Source of the DNA: Marisediminitalea aggregata | Lineage (GTDB): Bacteria > Pseudomonadota > Gammaproteobacteria > Enterobacterales > Alteromonadaceae | Direction of reading: 5' to 3' | NCBI RefSeq assembly: GCF_900129565.1 | Contig: NZ_FQWD01000007.1 | Span: forward strand, 236,339-300,338 | DNA: 64,000 nucleotides | Part shown: in pieces, positions 33,662-43,483 of the stretch | Position numbering within the stretch: the first letter of the stretch is position 1 | Layout: every line of letters begins with the position of its first letter | Notes under the pieces: generated by a model | Told to the model about the DNA's origin: nothing | The model's input: the letters and a program-made list of their open reading frames with translations, nothing else | Database searches by the model: none | Made by a program: the position numbers and the translations under genes

Positions 33662-36532
33662 TTAGAAGTTTGCACGCAACGACAATGCATAACGCACGTC
33701 ATTCACGTGATAGGCACCGTAATGATTACCCGGGCCATTTTGCTTCATAATATTCTTAGTAACCGTATCTGCCAGGTTATTGGCCTCCAGCACTACGGTA
33801 TAATTATCATTAATCTTATAAGCAATTGAACCGTCAAGATAACCGGTCGGTGCGTTGAACAATGGCAGCGCCCATGAGCTGTCATCGGCCTGGAAGCCAT
33901 TAGCCCGGGTAGACATCAGGAACTCATCGCGCCAGTTATAGGCTAAACGAATCGACCAGTTGTCTTTTTCATACATACCCACCAGGTTAAACGCCTGCTT
34001 TGACAATCCCTGATAAGGCATGGTGCCATAGGTAGAACCATCGGTATCGTAAGGGCGTGTGTCATCCCCCAGCTCAGTGCTGGAATCGATATAGGTATAG
34101 TTCGCCTGTATGCCCAATCCATCAAATGGCGCAGGCAGGTTGTTAAAGAAGTGGTTAATGGTTAGCTCAGCACCAGTGATATCGGCTTTACCCGTGCTTA
34201 CTGGCCAGGTTGCATTATAGGTGTAGCCACCGTATTCAACCTGACTGAGTGAGTAGACCTGGTACCCTTTAATGTCCTTGGTAAACAACGCCGCATACAT
34301 GGAGTTAGCGTCGTCGTAATACCACTCTAGTGACAAGTCGAACTGGGTTGATGTCATCGGATCCAAATAAGGGTTTGAGTCTGCGCTTAGCGTCAAATCA
34401 TAATCATCCGGCCCTAATGGTTCACCCGCTTCCTGTTTGCCCTGACTGGATTCCTTGACCGACGCACTCAACGTCAGGTTTGCGCCCATTGAGTTGAAGT
34501 CTGGTCTTGCCATGGCTTTTGAAGCTGCAAAACGCAATAGCAAGCCTTCATCCAGTTCCATCTTCAGGTTGAAGCTTGGCAATAATTTGGAGTATGAGTG
34601 CTCGGCATCCAAATCTTCATAAGCACCATTGCCGAAATCACTCACAAACGGATACTGCAAATGCCCATGCGCGACGTTTTTGGTATGCACATAGCGCACG
34701 CCAAGGTTACCGCTGATAGGGAACTTGCCGTCCATGTAGTCATAATCCACCATGGCGTAAAGCGCGGTGGTTTTCTCAGACTGATCGTTCTGCCACTGGT
34801 CGTCTTCCAGGTTGCGTTGCGACCAATAAGCCCAGCTGGCCCAGTCTGCATACACAAACTTGTTTTGTAGCGTTTCATAACTTTGCGGGTAGTCACGGGC
34901 ATAAGACACAATTGGCGCATATACGTTAGCCGGTGACGGTACGCGGCCTCCGAAGAAGTTATCGAAGGTATTCAAATTCAGATCAGAAGCGTCCGGCGTT
35001 ATATTCTCCTGGCCTTCGACAATGCCGCCTTGCAACCAGCTCACTGCCAGTGCACTCCAGTTGTAACCCGTGTCCGCATTGTCTGCGCGAGAATCACTGT
35101 AACGACCACCGAAACGCACGGCGGACAGTAATTCCATACCGGTGTAATACGTCACATCCAGGTCAAATGCCGTCATGGTCGCTTCGCGGTCATACTGGTT
35201 ATCCATCTGGAAGTTCCAGTTGTAATTTTCCGGTGTGGCCAGATAGGTTTCGTCAGAGTTAACTTTGGGTAATGAGCCACGGAAATCCACATCAATGTAA
35301 GGCACCAGAATCTCTGTCGCAACAGTAGAGTCAAGCCCCTTCGAGCTGGAATTTACCCGCTGCAGCGAGCTTTCCACAGCCCAGGTATCGTTGTACCAGC
35401 GATAGCGAAGCGCAAAGTCTTCGGTTTTGGCTGTTTGGTCAGAAACCCGCACGTCTGAACCCATCGGAATACCGCCGTCCTGATACAGGCGACCGTATTC
35501 CAGCACATTGTCATCGCCAAATACGGAATCTGTTGTCGCCTGAACAGCAAACGGATCATTCCCCACGAAGATGGCATCTTCATTCCAGGTCATATCGTAA
35601 TCACTGACAAAGTACGTGAAGGTCAGCTCATGGTTTTCTTTTGGCTCCCATTGCAACGCTGCATAGCCACCAGAACGCTTGCGATTGAAGTACATGGTTC
35701 GCCAGTCTGCACCTCGTGGCACATACACTGTTTCCCCTTCGTGGCCTTCGATGTCATCGCGATAGAAGAACGGACGCACATACATTGAATCGTTACGGGT
35801 AGACAATTCAGACTGGGCAATGTCTAGCAACAGCCCCATTTTACCCGCGCTGGTATCCCAGGTATTGGAATACAATGCCGAGAATGCGGGCTTGGTTTCT
35901 TCAATGAGATCACCGTAGTTAGCAGTAAGCGTCACCGCTACACGCTGCTGGTCGTCCTGAAATGGCAGACGGGTTTCCAGGTCAATGGTGCCACCAATGC
36001 CGCCTTCAATCTGGTCAGCGGAGGGGCTTTTATACACGTTGACGGCACTCAGAAGTTCCGGAGGTACATCACCAAAGCTCAGGGTACGGCCACCGTTGGC
36101 ACTAAAGGTACTACGACCGTTTAATTCGCTTCGCACCTGGGTTAAACCACGTACAATAACGCCGTTACCCTCTACCGAGAAATGCTCTGGATCACCTTGA
36201 GTCATGTAGCGGTCAATGGCAACACCCGGTACCCGTTGCAAGGTTTCAGTTACGCTTCGATCCGGCAGTGCGCCGATGTCTAAGGCACTGATCCCGTCCA
36301 TGATTTTGTCGGATGACATCTTAGCTTCGGTGGCGGTAATAATACTCGAGCGCATGCCGCTGACTTGAATGACCTCAACGGTTTCTTCATCTTCCGTGGT
36401 TTGCGGTTCTGCTTCTTGTGCCAGTGTCGCTGAGGCATGGGTAAGCAGCCCCAGTGCACTGAGCACGCATAAGGACGTTCGTGTTCGACTGAACACGTCT
36501 CCTTTGTGTTGGTCGGTGTGCGTTACTTTCAT
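33662..36532 (-). CDS. TonB-dependent outer-membrane receptor (saccharide uptake type)
   Basis: This 956-residue outer-membrane receptor imports a large substrate using TonB energy. It has a signal peptide (about residues 1-38, ending ATLAQ), a TonB-box-like VEVIQVSG, a plug domain (about 75-195, with GISALDIGALPDRSVTETLQ and VIVRGL), a long beta-barrel and a terminal phenylalanine. It belongs to the Xanthomonas/Caulobacter type (TIGR01782-like). GGAG lies 7 bases before the ATG. Position between GH95 and the other glycosidases indicates xyloglucan oligosaccharides as the cargo. No SusD-like protein is present, as usual in Proteobacteria. Confidence 0.93.
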   Translation of the reverse strand: MKVTHTDQHKGDVFSRTRTSLCVLSALGLLTHASATLAQEAEPQTTEDEETVEVIQVSGMRSSIITATEAKMSSDKIMDGISALDIGALPDRSVTETLQRVPGVAIDRYMTQGDPEHFSVEGNGVIVRGLTQVRSELNGRSTFSANGGRTLSFGDVPPELLSAVNVYKSPSADQIEGGIGGTIDLETRLPFQDDQQRVAVTLTANYGDLIEETKPAFSALYSNTWDTSAGKMGLLLDIAQSELSTRNDSMYVRPFFYRDDIEGHEGETVYVPRGADWRTMYFNRKRSGGYAALQWEPKENHELTFTYFVSDYDMTWNEDAIFVGNDPFAVQATTDSVFGDDNVLEYGRLYQDGGIPMGSDVRVSDQTAKTEDFALRYRWYNDTWAVESSLQRVNSSSKGLDSTVATEILVPYIDVDFRGSLPKVNSDETYLATPENYNWNFQMDNQYDREATMTAFDLDVTYYTGMELLSAVRFGGRYSDSRADNADTGYNWSALAVSWLQGGIVEGQENITPDASDLNLNTFDNFFGGRVPSPANVYAPIVSYARDYPQSYETLQNKFVYADWASWAYWSQRNLEDDQWQNDQSEKTTALYAMVDYDYMDGKFPISGNLGVRYVHTKNVAHGHLQYPFVSDFGNGAYEDLDAEHSYSKLLPSFNLKMELDEGLLLRFAASKAMARPDFNSMGANLTLSASVKESSQGKQEAGEPLGPDDYDLTLSADSNPYLDPMTSTQFDLSLEWYYDDANSMYAALFTKDIKGYQVYSLSQVEYGGYTYNATWPVSTGKADITGAELTINHFFNNLPAPFDGLGIQANYTYIDSSTELGDDTRPYDTDGSTYGTMPYQGLSKQAFNLVGMYEKDNWSIRLAYNWRDEFLMSTRANGFQADDSSWALPLFNAPTGYLDGSIAYKINDNYTVVLEANNLADTVTKNIMKQNGPGNHYGAYHVNDVRYALSLRANF

Positions 36533-36625
36533 TGGTATCTCCCATTCGCTTTTGTTTTTACTGCCGTGCTGGTAAGAACACAGACAGACTTCTTGAGCAG
36601 GATGCCCTTACAGGGACAATGCGCT

Positions 36626-39139
36626 CTAAACTTTGTCTTTAAGCTGAATGCGGTATGACTGTTCTGCGCTGATAGTTAGCGTCACACGACGACCTTGCTG
36701 TGTAACCGCAATGCGATTGCCAGTCCCGTCCGCAATTTCATAACGTTCTGCCTCTTGGGGTAACGTTATGGTTACCTGTTGAGACCGTGGTGAATACATC
36801 GTTGCCTGAGCCAATAACCCGTTTTGCCAGGTCATTGAAACGGTAATATTGCCCATCGCTTTAATGCCGCTGATATGCCCCTTCGCCCAGGCTCGCGGTA
36901 GTGCAGGCAGCAACTGTAATTCGCCGGGTTGACTCTGCAATAGCATCTCTGTGATACCGGCTGTGGCGCCAAAATTGCCATCAATTTGGAAAGGCGGATG
37001 GTTATCCCATAAATTAGGTAAAGTGCTGTGGCGCAGTTGCTCAATTAACAGCTTGTTGGCTCTGTCACCGTCGTAAAGCCGAGCCCAAAAATTGATTTTC
37101 CAGGCCTTACTCCATCCGGTTCCGCCATCACCTCGTGCTTCAAGGGTACGTTTGGCTGCTGCAGCCAGTGCTGGTGTCCGCTCCGGCGAAATATCCTGAT
37201 CCGGATGTAACGCATAAAGGTGGGAAATATGACGGTGTTGGCTGCTCATATCGTCAATATCAGCCTGCCATTCCTGAAGTTGGCCGTGCTGACCAATGTT
37301 AAGCCCGCTGGCTAATTGAGACAATGTCGCTGCCAGAGCTTCGGCCTGTTGGTCCATGCCCAATTGTCTGGCGACTTTATGGGTATCACGCAGCAAAGCC
37401 CCGACGATTTGTTGAGACATGGCCGCTCCAACACTGAAATCACCGTGTTCAGGAGAATACGAGGGCGCAACCACTAATTGACCGGTATTAGGATCGGTAA
37501 CCAGTACATGTTGCCAGAACTCTGCCGCTCCCCACATCACCGGCCAGGCGCGCTCACGCAGAAAAGTCTCGTCCAGGGTGTACAAATAATGCTGATAAAA
37601 GTGCGCGGCTAACCAGGCATTTGCCTCTGGTTGCCAAAAGGCTGTGGGCCAGGAAATCAGCCCGGTGTAACCCCAGATATTGGTATTCAGCAGCAACGTC
37701 CACCCCGGTGCATCAAATAGCCGCTGTGCCGTCTGTTCTGCCGGTACACGCAGCCCCTCAACAAAATCAAACAATGGCATACCCGCTTCCGACAGATTGG
37801 TCATGTCGGCCAGCCAGTAATTCATTTGTAGATTAATATTGACGTGATAATCCGCACTCCATGGCGCCTGGGTGTAGTTGTTCCACACACCTTGTAAATT
37901 GGCAGGTAACGTCCCCTTACGAGAAGAGGCAATCAGCAGATAACGGCCGAACTGATAATACAGCTGGGTCAGTTGGCGCTGCATCGCCGGCGTTGCGGAG
38001 TCATCGATAACTCCGTTAAGCAAGGTTGCGGTGTCTATTTCAGGCGAATCATCCAAACACAATGCCACACGTGAAAACAGCGACGAGTGATCGGCCACAT
38101 GTTCGGCCCTTAGTTCGTCGTAACCTTTGTTTACGGCCGCGTTTAACCGTGCAGTGAGCGCTTCGTGAGGATGCTGCGTGCGGTACTCTGGAAAGCTGTT
38201 TGCGTAATTAGTGGCACTTACCACAAATAAAGTAAGAGACTGTGCGTCTTCAATTTCCCAACCACGGTCGGTAGGCGTTAATACGCCGCCCTCATGTGCG
38301 GCTGCTATTTGGACTTCATAAGCCAGCTGGTTGTCATGCAGGTTACCGCTGATAATTAAATTCCCCTGTTGCCAGCGATAATTTACAGAACGGTTGTCAG
38401 GTAATAACGGGGTAACGGTTGCAAAAAGGCGCTTCTCACCTTTGGCTGCATAACGGCTCGCGATAACCTGACTTGGATAGTTTGCAAAAAACTCGCGTTG
38501 ATAGCGCGTTTGCTGTTGCTGATAACTCACTGTCACCAGGCCAGTCGCCATATCTAACTCGCGCTGATACTGTTCAACCTGATCGTCATGCGAGAAAGTA
38601 ACATCAATGTCTAACATAGCCTGATAGCTGCCGTAGCCTGTCGGGTCCCGGCCTAGCTTTGCGGCAACGTCTTCAGGTGACATAGCGCGTTCGAGGAGTA
38701 TTGTGTTGGTTACCTCACGGTATACTTGTTGATATTCCTGACTATCTTGCGGCCAGCCAAAATCGTAACCCTCACGGCTACCCGGCCCACCAGTCCACAG
38801 TGTTTTTTCGGCTATATTGAGTTTATCGGTGACCACACCACCCAATACGGTTGCGCCCATGTAACCATTACCTATTGGCAGGCTATGTGCCTCCCACTCG
38901 CTTCCAGGTGCAGTAAACCTGAGGGTGTTATCGACGTTACATTGTTCAATGACAGCAAGATTAGCAGCAACATTGGTATTCGTTTGGTCGGCACAACCGA
39001 AAAGTACTGAAGGGATGAAAGCACAAAACAGCGCACAAGAAAGCGCTTTCTTAAGTTGGCAAAATAGAGCGCAGCCCGCGTCGCGTCGAGAAAAGCGACC
39101 TGGAAGGAAAACGTTTACAAATTTAGCGCTAATGACCAT
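36626..39139 (-). CDS. GH95 alpha-L-fucosidase lipoprotein
   Basis: This 837-residue enzyme removes alpha-1,2-fucose, the outermost sugar of xyloglucan side chains. GH95 signatures are ADYHVNINLQMNYWL (Asn434, Asn436), the catalytic-acid region PSYSPEHGDF (Glu564) and IDGNFGATAGITEMLL (Asp720). The lipobox LFGC lies at residues 46-49, preceded by an unusually long N-terminal extension of about 28 residues. No other ATG/GTG/TTG is in frame near the signal peptide and there is no ribosome-binding site at 39139, so the start is uncertain. It is the promoter-proximal gene of the minus-strand saccharide locus. Confidence 0.88.
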   Translation of the reverse strand: MVISAKFVNVFLPGRFSRRDAGCALFCQLKKALSCALFCAFIPSVLFGCADQTNTNVAANLAVIEQCNVDNTLRFTAPGSEWEAHSLPIGNGYMGATVLGGVVTDKLNIAEKTLWTGGPGSREGYDFGWPQDSQEYQQVYREVTNTILLERAMSPEDVAAKLGRDPTGYGSYQAMLDIDVTFSHDDQVEQYQRELDMATGLVTVSYQQQQTRYQREFFANYPSQVIASRYAAKGEKRLFATVTPLLPDNRSVNYRWQQGNLIISGNLHDNQLAYEVQIAAAHEGGVLTPTDRGWEIEDAQSLTLFVVSATNYANSFPEYRTQHPHEALTARLNAAVNKGYDELRAEHVADHSSLFSRVALCLDDSPEIDTATLLNGVIDDSATPAMQRQLTQLYYQFGRYLLIASSRKGTLPANLQGVWNNYTQAPWSADYHVNINLQMNYWLADMTNLSEAGMPLFDFVEGLRVPAEQTAQRLFDAPGWTLLLNTNIWGYTGLISWPTAFWQPEANAWLAAHFYQHYLYTLDETFLRERAWPVMWGAAEFWQHVLVTDPNTGQLVVAPSYSPEHGDFSVGAAMSQQIVGALLRDTHKVARQLGMDQQAEALAATLSQLASGLNIGQHGQLQEWQADIDDMSSQHRHISHLYALHPDQDISPERTPALAAAAKRTLEARGDGGTGWSKAWKINFWARLYDGDRANKLLIEQLRHSTLPNLWDNHPPFQIDGNFGATAGITEMLLQSQPGELQLLPALPRAWAKGHISGIKAMGNITVSMTWQNGLLAQATMYSPRSQQVTITLPQEAERYEIADGTGNRIAVTQQGRRVTLTISAEQSYRIQLKDKV
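39037..39052. promoter_or_regulatory. Perfect LacI-type palindrome
   Basis: AAGAAAGCGCTTTCTT is a perfect 16-bp palindrome with the central CG typical of LacI-family operators. It lies inside the first 35 codons of the GH95 reading frame. A second short one (AAACGTTT, 39109-39116) lies 57 bases further upstream. Binding is inferred. Confidence 0.4.
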
Positions 39140-39613
39140 GTGGAATATGTAAATTTTTTGTGAAATACGTGATTTTTGAAAATACTACGTAGCTACAAAT
39201 TGTTTATCAATGAAATTCATGAAGATTAAAAAATAAAGTAACTCATTTGTTAAATTTGATACAAGCTAAACACCTACCTACTCATCTTGACGATGAAATT
39301 CCGAGAAAAAATAGTGCGCATTTATTGCGGAATGTGATGCTTTTGGACAGCCTGCTGTTAACAAAATGCAATGTGGCCAGGCAACCAAATCGTTAAGAGA
39401 AGAATAAAAACAAGGGAATTCAGAAAGAATGGAAACACGCAGCAAATAGGCCAAGGTAAAGTGTATACGTTTACACTTTGAACTGGAATTTCATATTTGA
39501 ACCAAATAAATCTCAAGCGCCCAAAGGCCGCTGCTAACATTTCTACAAAATTAGCCTTGTAGCTTTTATTTGTCGAAGAGCGGCTGCAACAGTATTTTCA
39601 GAAAACTCTTCGC
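39140..39613 (-). promoter_or_regulatory. Upstream control region of the saccharide locus
   Basis: This 474-base AT-rich stretch holds no credible gene. At 39458-39479 there is a 22-bp near-palindrome with perfect 8-bp arms (AAAGTGTA and TACACTTT) around TACGTT. It is centred about 330 bases before the GH95 start and is a good operator candidate. The remaining sequence has several A/T runs (for example 39410 and 39225). No convincing -35/-10 pair could be picked by eye. Confidence 0.45.
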
Positions 39614-40483
39614 CTAGTAGCAACGCTCATTTTCGCCGCGCAACCATTTTTGCCCATCCAGATAGAGGTTGTCCTGTAATACCAACTCATACCTTGACTG
39701 ATTGCCGTTGGTATAGGTGAGCACAAGCACGCCGGATTGGTTTAGGTCTCCCAACGCTTGCCAGGTGCCTGAATTCCCGTCATTCATTGCGCCGCTGAAG
39801 CCATCCATACTGTATCCACCCGCATTGAAGGATGTAGCAAAACTCCCGTCACTGCACAGCCACATCTCGTGTTTCTCACGATAGCCTGAACCGGTGTAAT
39901 AACGTGCGATGTAACGACCTCGCATGTATTGTTGCCAACCGCCAGCTTGCTCATTAACAGCGGGGTCGGCCGGCTCAAACACCGTTATGTCTGCTGTGAT
40001 TGCTAAGGCAAGTTGCTTCAACTCTGCTGTCATGGAGGAGGCAAAAATAATGGTCGCCAGACTGAGCCCTTCCCGGAGTTCTCTGGCGGCGACATTCGCA
40101 GCGAGCGGCACAGCAGTGCCCATAACCAGATAATCGTTAACAACGGTATTGTCCTGAACATTTGGGGAAGCCTTTGGCTGCAGGTACATCCCTTCATCCA
40201 GTGGAATTGACCCGGCCATCATTGACTCAATTTGTGTCTGATTATAGGAATCGAACACCAACAACATGGAGGCCTCGCCATTCTCAGCATCCAGCACCAA
40301 CGCGCCGGCCCCTTGTGGTAACCCTCCCTGCCAGCCAGACGGTATGGTTAAAGTAATTCCCAACGCAGAAGACGTGAGCTCTGTCCCCCCGTTATAAAGT
40401 TGACCGGCGACAATTTCTTCACAGTGTAAATGCGGGCTAAATAAGGCAATCAGACTAAAGAAGAGTGGGATTCCCTGTTTCAT
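39614..40483 (-). CDS. Secreted protein of unknown function
   Basis: This 289-residue protein has a signal peptide (MKQGIPLFFSLIALFSPHLHC with the cut near CEE). The first half is a compact domain with PSGWQGGLPQGAGALVLDAE and the pattern of an alpha/beta fold. The second half (from about residue 180) is a small beta domain with YMRGRYIARYYTGSGY, WLCSDGSF and a Gly/Asn-rich turn region, ending in WLRGENERCY. I do not recognise a family. It is a single gene between the NatAB terminator and the saccharide control region. Confidence 0.75.
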   Translation of the reverse strand: MKQGIPLFFSLIALFSPHLHCEEIVAGQLYNGGTELTSSALGITLTIPSGWQGGLPQGAGALVLDAENGEASMLLVFDSYNQTQIESMMAGSIPLDEGMYLQPKASPNVQDNTVVNDYLVMGTAVPLAANVAARELREGLSLATIIFASSMTAELKQLALAITADITVFEPADPAVNEQAGGWQQYMRGRYIARYYTGSGYREKHEMWLCSDGSFATSFNAGGYSMDGFSGAMNDGNSGTWQALGDLNQSGVLVLTYTNGNQSRYELVLQDNLYLDGQKWLRGENERCY

Positions 40484-40535
40484 AACGCTTCCTTGTTAAT
40501 GACACTTTGATAAGTGTAGCAGGTAACGTGGCGGC

Positions 40536-40563
40536 ATAAAAAAAGCCCGACAAGGTCGGGCTT
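40536..40563 (-). terminator. Terminator of the natAB operon
   Basis: On the minus strand the 9-bp stem AAGCCCGAC/GTCGGGCTT with a 3-base loop is followed by seven T residues, 21 bases after the natB stop. Confidence 0.92.
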
Positions 40564-40583
40564 CATAAAAACGATTTAGCGGC

Positions 40584-41777
40584 TTAGCGGAACAGCACTT
40601 TCTCTTTGTTGAACCAGTACACACAAAAGAATAATAATCCTGCTGCAATAATGGCCGTAGAAGAGAAGATGGCGACCAACTGGAAGTAATCCATGGTGCC
40701 TTTAATCAGTTCTTTAATGGCCAGTGCCACATTCGTTAGCGGTACCCAAGCCCAGCCGCCTTTAAGTTCAACGCCCGGCAACATGGCAAGTATAACCGGT
40801 ACGATGACAGCGAACACCAGCGGTGTCATATACCCTTGTGCTTCTTTAAAGCTGCGGGCATAAATGGACAAACTGAGTAGCACCGCTGAGAAAATAGCAA
40901 CGACAGGCACTAACATCAGGAACATCAGAATGAAGTCTATCGCGCCAATCGCACTCATAAACTCCGCCACTACTTTTAACGCCATACCCTGACTGAGTAC
41001 CAGGCCCCACACGGCCATACTGCTCACCGTTATCAGGGCCGATGTAACGCCGGCAAAAGCAATGGTAAAGAACTTACCCAACACCAAGTGGTGCCTTTCG
41101 ATGGGCGATATCAACAAGGTTTCCAGTGTGCCCCGCTCTTTCTCACCTGCACCTAAATCCGTTGCCGGGATCATGGCACCTTGTAAACACAGCATAAAAA
41201 TAAAGTACGGGATCATACCGCCGATTTTTTCGCCCCAATTCTCGCGCTTGTCTGCCACATCCACTTTTTCGATAACAATGGGTTCAATAAGCGCGATTTG
41301 TTGTTGCTCATTTAAGCCTAATGTTTCAAACGCCTTTGCCTGGCTTTCTTCTGAAAACGCATCGACAATTTTATCCAGACGTTTACGTACCATGTTTAAA
41401 CCAGCGTCATTAAGGTACAACTGCAGCTTTACCTGACCGTTTGCCAGCGCATCGTCACTAAAGTTGCTCGGGATAACCAGTACAAAATCGGCTTTCTCTG
41501 CTTTTACATAGGCCTTGATGTCGTCATCGTCGTTGATCAGCACTTCGTTGAACATATCAGATGTTGACAGTTCTTCGACCAATGCCGGCGCATACTGAGC
41601 GCCAATGACAGCGTAATCCAGCACTTTGTTTTCAGCTTTGTCGACGGCTTTACCACCGAAAAATACCACCAGACCGATTAATAGCGGGAACACCAGAATC
41701 GGTAGCGCAATCATAAAAAACAGGGTTTTGCGATCACGTAACAGTTCTTTGATTTCTTTCAGCATTACCTTCCACAT
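40584..41777 (-). CDS. natB: ABC transporter permease, NatB type
   Basis: This 397-residue inner-membrane permease of the NatAB/ABC-2 class starts MWKVMLKEIKELLRDRKTLFFM at 41777, with GGAGGGG upstream; an earlier in-frame ATG lies in the natA gene. It has one N-terminal span, a large extracytoplasmic domain (about residues 45-210) and five to six C-terminal spans with the ERGTLETLLISPIERHH loop typical of ABC-2 permeases. The start follows the ATPase stop by one base. NatAB of Bacillus exports sodium. The substrate here is not proven and the gene name is by similarity. Confidence 0.85.
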   Translation of the reverse strand: MWKVMLKEIKELLRDRKTLFFMIALPILVFPLLIGLVVFFGGKAVDKAENKVLDYAVIGAQYAPALVEELSTSDMFNEVLINDDDDIKAYVKAEKADFVLVIPSNFSDDALANGQVKLQLYLNDAGLNMVRKRLDKIVDAFSEESQAKAFETLGLNEQQQIALIEPIVIEKVDVADKRENWGEKIGGMIPYFIFMLCLQGAMIPATDLGAGEKERGTLETLLISPIERHHLVLGKFFTIAFAGVTSALITVSSMAVWGLVLSQGMALKVVAEFMSAIGAIDFILMFLMLVPVVAIFSAVLLSLSIYARSFKEAQGYMTPLVFAVIVPVILAMLPGVELKGGWAWVPLTNVALAIKELIKGTMDYFQLVAIFSSTAIIAAGLLFFCVYWFNKEKVLFR

Positions 41778-41778
41778 G

Positions 41779-42561
41779 TTATTCCCCTCCCTGTTCAATA
41801 ATTCGCATAAATGCCTGGTGTAATGAGCCGTCAGACTTGGCTTTGAATGCGTCAAAGGTATCTGAAAAATGGGTTTTGCCGTGATGGATAACCGTTACCC
41901 GGTCGCACAACTCAGAAACCTCATCGAGGTGGTGGGTGGAAAAAATAACCGGCACACCTTTCTCTTTTAACCGCTGAATAAAGTCCAACACGGTTTGTGC
42001 CGCCATAATATCCAGGCCGGTGGTAGGTTCGTCTAAGATAACCACTTTAGGGTCATGCACCACAGCGCGCGCTATAGCGGTTTTTTGCTTCATTCCGGTA
42101 GAGAAATTCTCACACTTTCGGTCCAGAAAGCTGTGCAAATCCAGTACATCGGCCAGTTCAGCAATTTTGGTGTCGATCTGGGCAGCAGACATTCCGTGCA
42201 ACTGGCCGAAATAAGCAATGTTCTCTCGTCCGGTTAATCGACCGTACAAGCCGGTTGAGCCAGACAAAAAGCCGATCATTTTGCGCGCAATAACCGGGGT
42301 TTTTACTACATTTGTACCGTCGATGGTAATGTCGCCCGCATCTGGCGTAAGCGCCGTAGAGAGCATGCGCAGCGTCGTGGTCTTCCCTGCCCCATTAGGC
42401 CCGAGTAACCCCAACACTTCACCTGAAGAACAATGAAACGAGACATTCTCTACGGAATGAAAAAAACGCCCTTTCAATCGCGGATCTTTTTTCTCTTGTT
42501 CGCTGAGTTTTTTGGGGTTTTCCACCGTAAACTTCTTGGCAAGTTGAGAAATTTCTATCAT
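41779..42561 (-). CDS. natA: ABC transporter ATP-binding protein, NatA type
   Basis: This 260-residue ABC ATPase has Walker [10 protein letters not shown], signature FSTGMKQK, Walker [13 protein letters not shown] and the switch histidine in FSTHHLDE. An N-terminal extension ([19 protein letters not shown]) ahead of the ABC core is characteristic of the NatA branch. It pairs with the permease encoded one base downstream. The region upstream to the divergent Yip1 gene includes a palindrome TCAGTATACTGA (42696-42707) that could be an operator for either gene. Confidence 0.9.
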   Translation of the reverse strand: MIEISQLAKKFTVENPKKLSEQEKKDPRLKGRFFHSVENVSFHCSSGEVLGLLGPNGAGKTTTLRMLSTALTPDAGDITIDGTNVVKTPVIARKMIGFLSGSTGLYGRLTGRENIAYFGQLHGMSAAQIDTKIAELADVLDLHSFLDRKCENFSTGMKQKTAIARAVVHDPKVVILDEPTTGLDIMAAQTVLDFIQRLKEKGVPVIFSTHHLDEVSELCDRVTVIHHGKTHFSDTFDAFKAKSDGSLHQAFMRIIEQGGE

Positions 42562-42759
42562 GAGTTTTCCCTGTTGTTATCGTTATTGTCAGCAAAATAA
42601 CCGTTGCTTTCTTTTTTCAATTCCAATGTTGAATGTGGCTAAGTGACTCAATGTGAAAATTCGTTACACTTTTTCACTCCACCTCACCTTATATATCAGT
42701 ATACTGACATTCAAATTACAATAATTCGATTAAATGTTACAAATTATAAGGAGTCACGG

Positions 42760-43464
42760 ATGTCTGAAGTCACCAATCCAATTCAGGCTTGTAATGATAT
42801 ATTTTTCAAGCCGAGTGGTGTGTTTAAAGCCGTAAACGAACACAATAACTGGTCGTGGGTACCGTTTTTGATTGTTACGGTGTTAAGTGTGTTACCAGGC
42901 TATCTGTTCATCAATTTTGTTGATTTTGCCTGGTACCAGGACATGCTCATCAACACCCAGTATGGCGATATGAGTCCTGCTGAGCAAAACCAGATCCGCT
43001 CTGGTATGGGGCAATCGGCAGTGCAAATGTATATGCTGATTGGCGGTATTCTTGGCCCAATTGTCGTCAACGCCGTGGTAGCCCTTTACCTGCATTTAAT
43101 GACCAAATCCGACGAACATAACCTCAATGGCTTTACAGATTGGTACGGCTTTACCTGGTGGGCGAGTATGCCTGCAGTCATTAACGCACTGATTGCGATT
43201 GCGTTAATCGCGCTGTCGAGCGACCACCAAATCCTACCTACTGTTATTAGTCCCCTGTCGTTAGCGTACTGGGCGGATATTCAAATGTCTTCAGACTGGT
43301 TTGGTTTTGCCCAATCTATGCGTCTGGAAAGCCTGTGGACTATCTACCTTATTGCGGTGGGCATTGCGCAATGGACTAGCTTCTCAACGAAAAAATCCAC
43401 CCTTATTGCCTGTGCACCATTTGCTGTCATCTGGGCAATTTGGTTTGTGATTAATTTGATGTAA
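42760..43464 (+). CDS. Yip1 family membrane protein
   Basis: This 234-residue protein has five hydrophobic spans. It starts MSEVTNPIQACNDIFFKPSGVF with AAGGAG eight bases before the ATG; an earlier in-frame ATG at 42643 lacks a ribosome-binding site. The N-terminal ACNDIFFKPSGVFKAV and the span order are those of bacterial Yip1-domain proteins. It is a single gene divergent from natAB and ends at a terminator. The role is unknown. Confidence 0.85.
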   Translation: MSEVTNPIQACNDIFFKPSGVFKAVNEHNNWSWVPFLIVTVLSVLPGYLFINFVDFAWYQDMLINTQYGDMSPAEQNQIRSGMGQSAVQMYMLIGGILGPIVVNAVVALYLHLMTKSDEHNLNGFTDWYGFTWWASMPAVINALIAIALIALSSDHQILPTVISPLSLAYWADIQMSSDWFGFAQSMRLESLWTIYLIAVGIAQWTSFSTKKSTLIACAPFAVIWAIWFVINLM

Positions 43465-43483
43465 TCCGGCGACAAGTGCACAG

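Noticed and set aside
39358..39540. Small hydrophobic protein on the minus strand
   Set aside because: Coding potential is poor, there is no ribosome-binding site, and it overlaps the 22-bp operator-like palindrome.
41779..41855. Longer natB start inside natA
   Set aside because: The 26 extra residues overlap natA coding sequence and lack a ribosome-binding site, whereas GGAGGGG precedes the ATG at 41777.
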